Below, piece after piece: positions 1-11,600 of a stretch of DNA of 33,213 nt. The notes below the pieces were generated by a model. It ran no database searches. It had not been told where the DNA came from and saw nothing but the letters and a program-made list of their open reading frames with translations. The stretch comes from Elysia marginata (lineage: Eukaryota; Mollusca; Gastropoda; Plakobranchidae). The DNA lies in assembly GCA_019649035.1 (NCBI GenBank), contig BMAT01013584.1:71425-104637 (forward strand). Direction: 5' to 3'. The position numbers were made by a program, and so were the translations under genes. Position 1 is the first letter of the stretch, and each line of letters begins with the position of its first letter.

Positions 1-236
1 ATGATGGAATCCATTGGGGAACGGACGATGAAGATGACAACAAAAAGAATGGTGCAAAGAAAGTTTGTGAAGATGGAATCCATTGCGGAACGGATGACGA
101 AGATGACAACAAAAAGAAAGCCGCAAAGAAAGTTTGTGAAGATGGAATCCATTGCGGAACGGACGACGAAGATGACAACAAAAAGAATGGGGCAAAGAAA
201 GTTTGTGATGATGGAATCCATTGTGGAACGGATGAT
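1..236 (+). repeat. 69-bp coding minisatellite (about 3.4 units in window)
   Basis: Units begin at 3, 72, 141 and 210, exactly 69 bp apart. The fourth decays after about 27 bp. In frame 3 each unit encodes 23 residues built around [15 protein letters not shown], and AKKVCE. Most differences between units are synonymous in this frame (GAC/GAT, GGT/GGG), which supports it as the translated frame. Bases 1-2 look like the end of a preceding Asp codon, so the array may continue upstream. All three frames are repetitive because 69 is a multiple of 3, so frame 1 also yields a spurious basic peptide. Confidence 0.9.
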
Positions 237-2654
237 GAAAGTGAAGACAAATCTAAAAATACCAATGTCTGCGTTGACAAAAGTCAGCCTGGAGCTACTC
301 AGGAAACTTTAGTGAAAGATGTTAGAAAAATTAGTGAAGATGGACCTCAAACTGAAACAGGTGATCAAAGTGACCAATCTCAAGCTACAAATGTATCTTT
401 ACAAAGCACCAATAATGAAAATGTCACACAGGATAGAACCTCTGTATCAAGAAAAATAGCCCAGGATCTCTCTCATTTAACTGCCAAGTCCGATAACGAC
501 ATTGCCCTAAGTCTGAATGTATCGAAATCTGAAGCAGTCTCTTCATCCATTTCAGACTCTCATGTAAAAATGCCACAATTTTCAGAAGCTGATCTCCTAG
601 AATCGAGCCATAACTTATCAATATCAAAAACTTCTGAACAAGTAATCAACTCAACAATTGCTTCCACCTCAACTGTAAAAAGATCATCAATCCCTCAAAT
701 GTCAAGTTCCGCAAGTACCTCTGCCACTGACAGTGTAGCATTACCTCTCTCCATACACCACCAGATCTCTTCACAGCTGGCAGCAGTATCAAAGTCACTG
801 GCAAACTTTAACCCTCAAGTTGGTGATTCAGCAGAAGCACCCTCTGTTGGCCCAATAAGACCCTCTCAGTCTCTGTCAGGGTTCTCTTTTCCAGTCTCCA
901 CATCATCTCTGCCAGCCGTCACCACAGCGTCACCAGTGTTGACAACATCGGCTCCAACACTGACAACCACAGCTGAAACTTTTGAGAGAGAGGAGTCCCA
1001 GGACTCAACAGTTAAAAAAGAGAGCCAGAAATCTCGGAGCCTGTTGGATTCTTCCCAAGTGAAAGCCACTCCTCCTCAGCCTGGACCCAAAGCGGAGACC
1101 AACTTTGTCAGAGAAACAAGTGGTACAGACCCCCAAACAAACCTTTCTAGCCAGTCCTCAACATTGGCTAAACCAGCATCTACAGCTTCACCACAAGAAT
1201 TTAGAACATTTTCAGAAGTGCATCAGCCTGGAGGAGCCAATTCAACAGAAGAAAGTGGCAATTCTGCCTCAGCTGTTGTAACACAAACACCAGAAGTGCC
1301 AGCAATATCTTCAGCCCAAGTCACAACAAAAGCTTTCTCTCAAGCAGATGCTTCTTTAACTGATTCGTCCTTAGTAACAACTGATTCTCTCATAAAAACT
1401 CGCACAGAATTGTCCTCAGCTGCATTGGACTCCCAGAGTTCATTGTCATCAGTGTCTGTGATTTCTTCAGAACAGGAAACTAAGTCAAATGCATCAGCAG
1501 TTACTGGCATAACTGCGACACCTGTGGCACCATCCCAGACTCCTGCTCTTACAACTTCTCCAGCTACCACCTCTCCTGCCCCAGGGTTAGGGCCCTCAGA
1601 CTCCATTTCAAAGCAGCCTAAATCGTCGCCCTTTCTTACACAACCAGCAGCAACAAGTTCTCAGATGTATCAGCAACAGCAGACATCAAGAATGCCCATG
1701 TCCGTACCCTCGTCAACTTTGTCATCTCCCTCTCCTTCTGTAGTGACCACAGCAGCATCAAGCAGTGTCTCAGGCAGTGTGAACAGTGCAGGCAGCAACA
1801 ACTCCATATCAACTTCTGTCACAACATTCTCCACAAGCAGGACCAGTGTCCCAACAGAAACTCGAATCCCTCCCCTCAGAATCCGCATGGATGGGGGTTC
1901 CCAGCCTCAAGTCTATGAAAGCTTAACTCCCTCCAGTAGAGAGTACACACGCACATTCTCCTCAGACTTCTCTATGCCTCCGCGAAGCAAGGCCGAGGGA
2001 GATCTCAAACTAGTTCTCAGAAAATCTTCAGACGGTACAGCTGAGCTCATCTCTGGCCCGTCCTTTAGAGAGAAGAAATCAAGGCAATCATCGTCGTCTT
2101 CATCTGTGCCGACACCAACAGTGTCAGGGCCTGTGGAGACATCCTCCCCAACTGCCGGGTCAGGATTTTCAAAACAAGATTCTGAACAAAGCTCATCAAG
2201 TATTAGTAGCAAATCAGGTCTACTGTCGCAGCATATGACGGCACCCCAACCTCAGACAACTACACCTTTGTCTCAACCAACATCTTCAGCTGCTCAGAGC
2301 AGTTTGAGTATGACCACTGCAGCTTCATCTTCGTCGTCCTCTGCACCACCACCACAAAACATTCGGACACTTGATATCAATACTCCATCATCTACTTCCT
2401 CCTCAAGCAGTCATATCATCCCTAAAGTCAGCGTGTACTCAGCTACAGGCCCTCCAACCAGCTCGGTCACATCATCAACCCCTGGTACTGCCCCAAGCAC
2501 CTCAGAGGACAAAACGGTACCAAGGGAGAGGACGGAGCCATTCTGTCCTGGGTCGAACCAGTACAAAAATGTTACCTACACAAAATCAGCAGATACAGAT
2601 GTAGTGAAAATCAACGTCAACTCCTCGAGAACAACTGGTGAAGGCACCAAAAAG
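1..2654 (+). CDS. KMT2C/D: KMT2C/D exon 1 of window (5' partial): acidic repeat plus Ser/Thr-rich region
   Basis: The frame is open from base 3 to the donor at 2655 (GTAACT), phase 0, giving residues 1-884. No initiator is needed, because the frame simply enters from upstream. It begins with a 23-residue acidic/Cys-containing tandem repeat (1-236). About 800 residues dominated by Ser, Thr, Ala, Pro and Gln follow, surely disordered. A VKKE motif at 1011-1022 fits the SUMO consensus. The last 50 residues are less biased, around '[20 protein letters not shown]'. An exon of more than 2.6 kb recalls the giant low-complexity exons of vertebrate KMT2D. The ATG at base 1 is in another frame and is not a real start. 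Confidence 0.9.
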
Positions 2655-5600
2655 GTAACTAAACGTTATATACTATAGAAAAAATGGCATTTGCCCTAGC
2701 ATTTAGATTGTAAGCAGAAAAATCAATGAAAATCAAGTATATTTTTATAGTATCTTTTTTTTTATATATATTCAAGTTAATTAATAAAAGATAAATTTGT
2801 ATGTGGCTTAATTATCTTTTTTATCTTTTGGTCTGCCGATTAAATTAAAATGCCAAATCACTTTTTATAGTATAGACACTGCGGTTGTTACTCTGTCTAT
2901 GAAAATGATAGATTATGCAGTCATGATGGAAATTATTGACAGTCATACAAAATCCTTCATCTGATAAGCGTTTTAACAGGGGAGGATTATGTAGTTAATT
3001 TTGAATGTGGTTAGGGTAGGCCATGGTTTTGAAAGACACAGAAAAAGTGTTTTTTAATAAGCTGATACCATTTGAATATTTTTGAACCCATTTTATTTGA
3101 CTTTGTACTTTTGTTTGTCTGTTTTCTATTCATTGTACTAATCTGTGATATTTTTTTTACTTCCTTTGTGTTATGAATTTTAACTTATACTAAGTAAACA
3201 TGATATTTTGCCTCCAATTTCCAACAGATTATAAGATCTTATACTACAGACATCCAAGCGTTAGAGAGACTGCAGTCTACTATAGATGCTGTGGCCTCTG
3301 GTCTATCAACGTATGAACCAGACTTTGATGGAGATTCAAACTCGAGACCAGGGAGCAGGGACAGCAGAAGCAGCTCTGCCTCTCGACCACCATCTACGCC
3401 AGCAGCTGCTACCTCCCAGACAACATCAGCAGCAGCAACAACAACAACAGCTGCAGCAGTGTCAGTATCAGCTGCAACGACAGCACCTGTCACTTGCACA
3501 GCGACCATGTCGGCAGCTGCTGCTGCAACAGTCTCGGCCGGCCCGACAACGTCAGGTTTGCAGCCTTCACCACAGATGCATCCTTCACAGCCAGGTATGA
3601 GTGGCCAACAGATTCAACAGCAGCAGCAGCAACAGCAACATTCACAGCAGCTGCAGTTTCAACAACAACAACAGCAGCAGCAGCATCATATGATGCGGGG
3701 AGTAGCACCCCAACAACAGCAAAGACTTCAAATGCCAATGCATCAGCAGCAGCAACAACAACAGTTGCACCATCAGCAACAAATGCAGCAGCATCCCCAA
3801 GCACCACATCATCAACAGCAACATAACGTATCATCCCCCTACCTGCCGCACTCAGGAAACTTCTCACAGCCATTCCATCGAATGTCACGACCTCCTCTAG
3901 ATCTTCTAGCCCAGGTGTCTCAGTCTGCCTTGTCGTCTGCCGGCACAGCTATCCCTACTCCAGGCCCACCGTCTGCCTCTCAGCAAGATCAGCAGCAGCA
4001 GCAGAGATCACCGTACATGACTGACAAGTCACCATCCAGGCCTGGACCAGAACACAGTCCTCATCAGCTCTATCCAGGTCAGTGATATCAGAGATACATC
4101 TGCATTCAGTTAAACGCCAGAAAATATGCTTTGGTATTTTTTACTGAATTTCTATGAAGGTTATACTACAGTATAATATGTTTGAAACTAAATTTTAGGA
4201 AGTTCAATTTTTTTATTTTAGGTAAGACATAATCATGCCAGTTTAGAGAAACAGCCTAACTAGATATAAAAACTAGAGGGACATAAGCAGCAAAGGAACT
4301 GAATAGTAATATTTTAGTTTTTTCCCCGTTTTACCAGCCAGGTGTAATGGCCTTATTGTAAATGATTCTCTCCCTTCGGTTTCTCTTATATATTTTTTTT
4401 ATTCCTTCTCTCTATTTTTTTAAATTCCAGCTCAGGCAAGTAGCCAGAAGATATGTTAAATTTTTGGAATCTGGCCTGGTAGTTAGATGACCTTACAAAG
4501 CAAAAAAATTTTTTTTTTTTGACATTCTGGACAATTCTAAGTACTCCTATTATGGTTTAGATCGAGGAGGCAATAGGACAGACCTAATACTCCCAACATC
4601 AGTAGATCTCATATTCCTTATGTTTCAACTTGCCCCAGCTATACTAACAACTTATGGTTTATCATGTTTTTCAAAATAGAAAGAAAAAACTTAGATTTTT
4701 CAATGGTTTAGCTGCCTTTTTATTTGGTTCAGCCATTTTTAGTTTAGTCATGGTCCACTGCACTGTCCTTTGGGAGAAAAATATTTTATTTAAATTGAAA
4801 TTTTATTAAAAATCTTTGGGGGTTTTTTGGTAGATGTATAAATGAGGGCACTCAATCAATAACTGTAAAGTAAAAAGGCAAGGGAAAATGAAATTTTTAA
4901 GTTAGCGTGTTCCTTTGTTCCTCCAGGAATGATGGGTCCAAGACCTGTAGGCACCCCACAAAATATGGCAACTCCGAAATCAAGCCAAGGTCAACCGTCC
5001 CAGGCTTACATGCAAGGCCAGCAGCCACCACCTCAAGGTCAACAACAGTATATGCCTGGGGGCATGAGATTCCCTCCCAGAATGCACCATGATATGTCCG
5101 GACCTGGCCAGCAGTATGCCATACCACCAGGTCACCCTATGTCTCCTACTGGACCAGGTGGGATGATGAGGCAGAGACCCCCACACTTTGACATGAGTCG
5201 CCTGCCCAGACCGCCACGTGGAATGCCTCCTCAGCAGATGATGGGTGGAGAGGGCATGCCTATGAGACCTCGTATGCCGCCCCAGTTTATGTCTCCACAG
5301 CACCCTGGGATGCCGGACATGCCAATGACCTCACACCAAATGCCGGTTTCCCCGATGGGTATGCAAACGTCCCCTCATGCCATGCAGAGTTCACCGCTAG
5401 GAATGCAAACATCCCCCCACAACTTGCAAAGTTCACCTCACGGCTTGCAGACGTCCCCCCATGGAATGCCTCCTCGGCCGTCAATGATGAGCCCACACCA
5501 TCAACAAATGATGCAGCAACAGCAGCAGCAAGGAGCAGGTCCTATGCCTCCTTCCTCATACTCTGCCCAGACATCTATGAGTGGTGGTGGTGGCGGCCCT

Positions 5601-8600
5601 CTAGCCTCACTGGCAAACTTTCATCCACCTGGTCACATGCACTCTGTCAACACATCCATGGGAGCACCAATGCCCCCTCACCCTGGGCACCCGCACCACA
5701 TGCAACGGCCAGGGATGTACCCTCCACAGATGATGGGTGGCGCAGCCAGACTCCGCATGATGGCCCAGGCTGGGCCCGAGGGTGGTATGGGCGGGCCTCA
5801 CTTCAGGCACCAGGTGATGATGAGGGGCATGGCACCTCATGGGTCCCAGCCGGCCCAAATGTCACCCTCACCTCAAATGTCACCACACATGTCACCCCAG
5901 ATGTCACCTAACATGGGCACCCAGCCCCTGCATCATCTCGATGCTATGCCTGACGAGAAGGGTTACATTGCTGGCAGTGGAATGCCTGGCACGGGAATGA
6001 CCATGGATTCTAGCATGGCCATGGGAGGGAAGCCAAAGATGCAACGGTAAAACTGATTGTTCCAAGAGCTTAGTATTATTGGAGAGTCGTCAATGTTTTT
6101 GCTCTTTCAGATTTTCCTAATGTGTATTTGCAGCTGATACTTTCATGCAAATTACTTTTTTCTAAAAGGAAACTGAAAAACAAGGCTGTTCTAAGTCGTT
6201 GAGAATTTGTACCTGTCAAATTTGGAATTTATATAAAAGTGCCTGTGGCTTGATTTCTTCTTTTTTATATCTTTTTATCTTGTTATTTTTTTTTAATGAG
6301 ATAATCATATGAGTGAAAAATTTTTTCGACGGCCTGACATTCATTGTTGCTTGTTTCCAGGCCACCCCATTTCCCACCTGGCATGATGAGTGGAGATCCA
6401 AATAGCAGTGGAGGTTTTATACCTGGCCAAGCCGCAATGCCGCCTCTGCCACACATGCAGCATCGGGGGTCTGGTGCTGGCGGGGTGGATGGCGGATTGG
6501 CCGGCATGGATGCAAACTCTTTTGTGCCGTCTAGCAATGTTGCAGGTGGTGGCCCTCTGACCTCCTCACCCATGTCAGATGGGACGGGCGGAAGCTGTTC
6601 AATGTCAGCTGGCCAGGTGAAGCAAGAACCAAGCGAAGATTCGGCCTCGGCTGGTATGTTGAATAGAAGTCTTTTATTATAGAATACAACTTATTGTGTA
6701 TTAAATTATTTTGTTGTAGAGTTGCAAGATTAGAAAAAATATAAAACGTTGCTAAACGGGGTCAGGCTTTTTTATCGCCTTAAAAGGAGTTGGGTATTTT
6801 TAACAAGATATTTTTGTAAACTTCCAAACGCCAAAAATTTCATAAATTTTATAAAAGTTTGGTGGAAAGATATTAATTTGTTTGTTGATTTAAAATACAG
6901 AGAAGAACAACAAATAGACCTTCAAATGACATTTTTTTTTAAAAGAATTTCCAACTTCCAACTCATTCACCCTGGGCGGAAGACGTGTATTCTCTTGATT
7001 GCAGAAATTGCAGTAGTTTTTGGGACTGGTTGCAAGTCCTGATAATGTTTTAAGCAGTTATAACGACTTGAAATTATTTTTACCTGAGGACAGTTGCTTT
7101 ATACTTTTTTGTTATTTTTTTGTCCAGATGGTTCCCTGACCCAAGGTGATTTTGACCTGGATCCCAAATCAGCAAGTCATAATGAGCTCCTGAAGCAACT
7201 GCTTGGCACTGGACAAGGCGGGCGTCAGCTACCCACACCTGATGTAAGTTCATACTACTACAGCAGTAAACATAAGGAATAATATATATATATATATATC
7301 AAATGCTTTTATCTTTTCTACTATCATATCCTCTGCTTTGGACTAGACTATTTGAATGTAAGACAGATCATTCCATAATCACCCTGATCTATTTTATAAA
7401 TCAAAATCTTTTCACACTGTCTTGCTCCCTGTCCACCTTTTTTCTGCTTAGGCCTAAAACAGCTAAATACATAATGGAAGTTAGAATAGTGTCATTGTAG
7501 TCCAACATTCACTGTTCACTTCAGTCCATTTTCAAACATTTAGGCCACCAACCAAGAGATACATTTTACTGTTTTAGTTGATTTTATTATCTTCAACAAT
7601 GGGAAGAGTGGCATTTGGTTGAATATTGATTTTAGCCCTGGTCTACTTTCAATTCACTGTTCCAATTTCTACTTCAAAAATTATATTGCAGTTAGGTTCT
7701 ATTGGTTCATAACTATGTTTCATGATCAATACAAATCAGTCAAAAGTCAAAAAGTTTTAATTTGGGAAAACCATATTATAAATCAAATAATGCAATTTTT
7801 AACGTTCAGAAGGTTTGAAAAATGCATTGTTTAAAACATCACCACCTTGTAATGTGAAAATGGCTTCACCCGACTCATTCACACTGGCTGCAAGATACGT
7901 ATAGCATTAAAATTTTCATGTGTTTGTTTTTCAATTAAACCAGCAAAATTTTTCATTGAATTTTTTTATCAAATTTAGTACTGTTATGCAAAATGTAGAA
8001 AAAAATTAAACTCTTTTCTTTAACTGTGCAACTTTGTGGCTATTGTCGAGCCAGAGTGAGGACAGTCTTCCAGCACTGACGCCAGAACAGCAGCGACAAC
8101 TCGAGATGATCGACTCCATGCCATTTGTGAAGGAGACGGAGATATCCACACCAGAATGGGAGAGCAAGACACCAGAGGAGAGAGAGAAGATCCTTGGTGA
8201 ATAGAATATTTTTGTGTATCCGTTGACCTATTTAATATTTAATAATATTTATCTAGATTTAAAATTTAAAATTTAATCTGTTATTATTGGTTGCAGATAT
8301 AGATTATGTTTTTCTTGGTTTATTTTAGTTAAAGGTTTAGAAACACTATTATTGTAGAGAAAAATAAATAAAAATGCTGTCTCAAGGAATTTCCATTAAA
8401 AAAAAACTTTTTTTCCCTTTTTTGATTAAATTAATGACAAATTTTATGTTTTATCTTTTGCTACTTTCCAAGTTCATAGATAGAATTTTTAAGAGTTAAA
8501 AGCTATTGTTTTACAATTGAAAAATTCAGTTTTTCATCAACATTTTTTAAGTTGCAAGTGTAAATAAATTGTAGCTGAAAAAAACTGAAAACAAAAATGT

Positions 8601-11600
8601 AATTGTCTTTGACTTTTTGTTCTGCAACATACAGATCTTAGAGAAATATAAACTTTTTAATCTTTCCTCTTTCTTGATATTTTTTCATTTTGCTTCTGTG
8701 AAATTTTTTAAACATTTTGAATCATGTTTTCTTTTTACTCCATTTATCCTCAGAAATGCGTCGCCAGGAGTATGAGCAAAAACGTCAGGAATATGAAGTT
8801 TCAAGAAAGAACAAGAGAAAACCTATAGCTGGTACAACACCTACCCCAGAAAAGAAAAAGCGCAAGAAAGTTAGCGGTGAACTTGGTGTAGAAGTTCCCA
8901 GAAAAAGAAGCAATAAAAAGTCCAAGGTAAAACACTGACTTTAGTGCTCTGTTCTGAATTTCACTTCTCTTTGCTAGAGAACAAGGAAATGAGCTGTGAA
9001 ATGTTTTCAGAATTTCATTTGTTTTGGCAACAGCATCAATGCTGAGTAACTTCTGCAAGCTGATAGAAAGATGATGTGAATGGAAGTAAATGTGCTCTAT
9101 GTAATAAGTATGCACTTCTCTGAGTTCGCAGAGGGAAAGAACTCGGATGTATTTCCCATACATAATACTTATGTAGATCGCAAATTTTAGGTGGGGAAAA
9201 AAAGAAAGTTTTTGCGCTTAAAGCATTTTGTATAAGATGGCAGATGGCAGTTTTACAAATGCAAACTAAAACAAATAAAAAGTAAAATAAGTATTATCCA
9301 GTGGATCAGAGGTGGTTAAGTCTGAAGTACAGTTAAGCACCATTCTGGAGGTCATAGGTTTAACTCCTAGATATAGTCTGCACAAATATGTATTTCATAT
9401 AATTGGCCGAAGTGAGAGCATGACGAAAAAACAATTATCTGGCAACAAGTGCAAACGAGTGAAATGTCATAAACATTGTAAGGCGGCGCTGATATATTGA
9501 ACAATGCATTTTTCCGAATTTTTTTACGTTGTACAAAGTACAGAAAGCCATCAAAGTTTGGTGAGAAGATGAAAGAAATTCCTGTAATTGAAATTTTCTG
9601 CTTGAAATGTAATACCCTCAGAGCCTGCTCATTACGGGATAAGCTGCATATCATAAAATTAAATGTGTTACGTTATTCTAGTTACTACTTTTGAAAGGCG
9701 ATCTCTCAAATTAAGGATTCTTAGACTTGACTTATTCTTACTGGACAGGAGACAATTGCCTCTTATCTCACTTCGCAGTGTACCACGAATAATGAGGACC
9801 TTATTACTTTTTTTTGCATCCTGACTGTCATGAGATGATGTAGCTGGAACTAACTCTACTCTTTCTTCCCTCCTTTTATTTTCAATTCAAATCAACAAAT
9901 GTACTTGATGTCAACAGCTCAAAGAGACCCAGTTGAAAGAGCTTGAAGCCCAGGCGGAGAGTTTCCTCCAGCAACTTCACAGCATGCCAGCCATCCCGTT
10001 ACAGGAGCCCATCGTCACATTCTCCGCGGCAATCATGCCGATCAAGGGCGCTACATCTCTCACAGGTAGGAGATAATATAGACCTTGTATCATCTGTCAT
10101 TTTCATCATTCTGGTTGAATTTTTTTTAGCAATAACTGCCTATGTTCAGTGCACTAATCTTCTTTGTTATGTCAACATTAAATGTAGTGATTTAGTCAAA
10201 ATATAAAATGAACGGTTCCAAAATGTGGAAAAAAATTTGCAGGTCTTTATCATTTTCTGTCTTTAATTTTTCAGGAAAGTAAAGAGTTCATAGAATTACC
10301 CACAGCTGTACTCGTTGTTTTAACTAAAAAAAAAAAGACTTTCCAAAGCGGAAAACAACCAAGTTTAACATTGAATAAAATGGAAAATTTACAACAGGGA
10401 TAAAATGTCATTTGCTGCATTATGTCCCAAAACTTTTTAAACAGAGAAATAAGACTATGCTAATTTAATATTCTTCTTACATGTCCTTTTTTTAGAACAG
10501 GGAACTATAAGCGATTATTATGGCCATCACCATAAACTTTTTTTCCTCTAGGCGTGTCTTCGTTACGCGGGCGTTTCAGTAGTGCATATCTGGAGGGTAT
10601 AGAGGACAAATATGGCAGCCTGCTGTTCCCGCCACCACCCCCTGGCTTGAGACCGAGTGTTCCTTCTGCCAAGCAGCTGGCCCAGAGACAGCAGGCAAAA
10701 CTAAGACTTGGACAGACTGCGGGTGGGTGATAGTTGAGTTTTGCAAACCCTGTGTACCGTACTGTAATGATTACATCAGACTGTATCATCTACTGTGAAA
10801 CTACCCTCCCAATCTTAGGTCTCATAACATAAGTCGGGGATGTTAAATTTCAGGTTTTTTAGGTTATTTCTGGTTTTGAAATCCATTTTTGTCTCTTGCA
10901 AAACTTGTGTCTGTGGCACCTGTTCTATGTGAGGTACTTAATTTCAGGTTATTTTTCAAAAACCATTTGGCACCCCTGATGATTTGTCTCGCTAAACGTC
11001 ATAGTAAATAAAACTCATGAAGAAGGTACCAAGGTTTTGGGCAAGAAAAGGTATACTGCTTTTATCTTTGGTTGTGTATGGATTTTTTTTTTTTGGGGGG
11101 GGGGGGCTTCAAGTATAGCCCTTCGGATTGGCAAGAATATTTTAGTTTCTTTCTGTGTTTTGCGTAAAATCAAACCATAGAAATAGCAACCCTCAAATGT
11201 GACTACAAAGATGCTACTTTCTGGCAAATGCAGGAAATGCGGCACTTGTGACCATAATTTTACTTTGTTTTTTTAAATTATCCTTGATCAGTTGGTGTCT
11301 TTATTTAGGAATGGTACTTCTAATTTGCCGTGCAGCAAGGTAAATGGTTAGCATTTAAAAAAGTTCAGGCATTTTTGTCAGGCCATAGAAGCATCTCTTT
11401 GACGGTGTCCCTTATTCCTCAGTAGGCCTCAGTTGTATGTACATCTTTTTAGATGCACAAATAATTTAAGGGTTGGATAAAGCACCTATTGGTAAGCGTT
11501 TAGATAATCATAGAAAAATAAATGGTAACTGCATGTTGGCTAACAAATTATCTTCTTCTCCTTCAATATAGGTATTTGTGGGTTATCTAAGGAAGAAGAA

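Noticed and set aside
1..312. 103-residue ORF starting with the first ATG
   Set aside because: It is the wrong frame through the 69-bp repeat. Frame 3 is open across it and continues to 2654 with synonymous-biased repeat differences.
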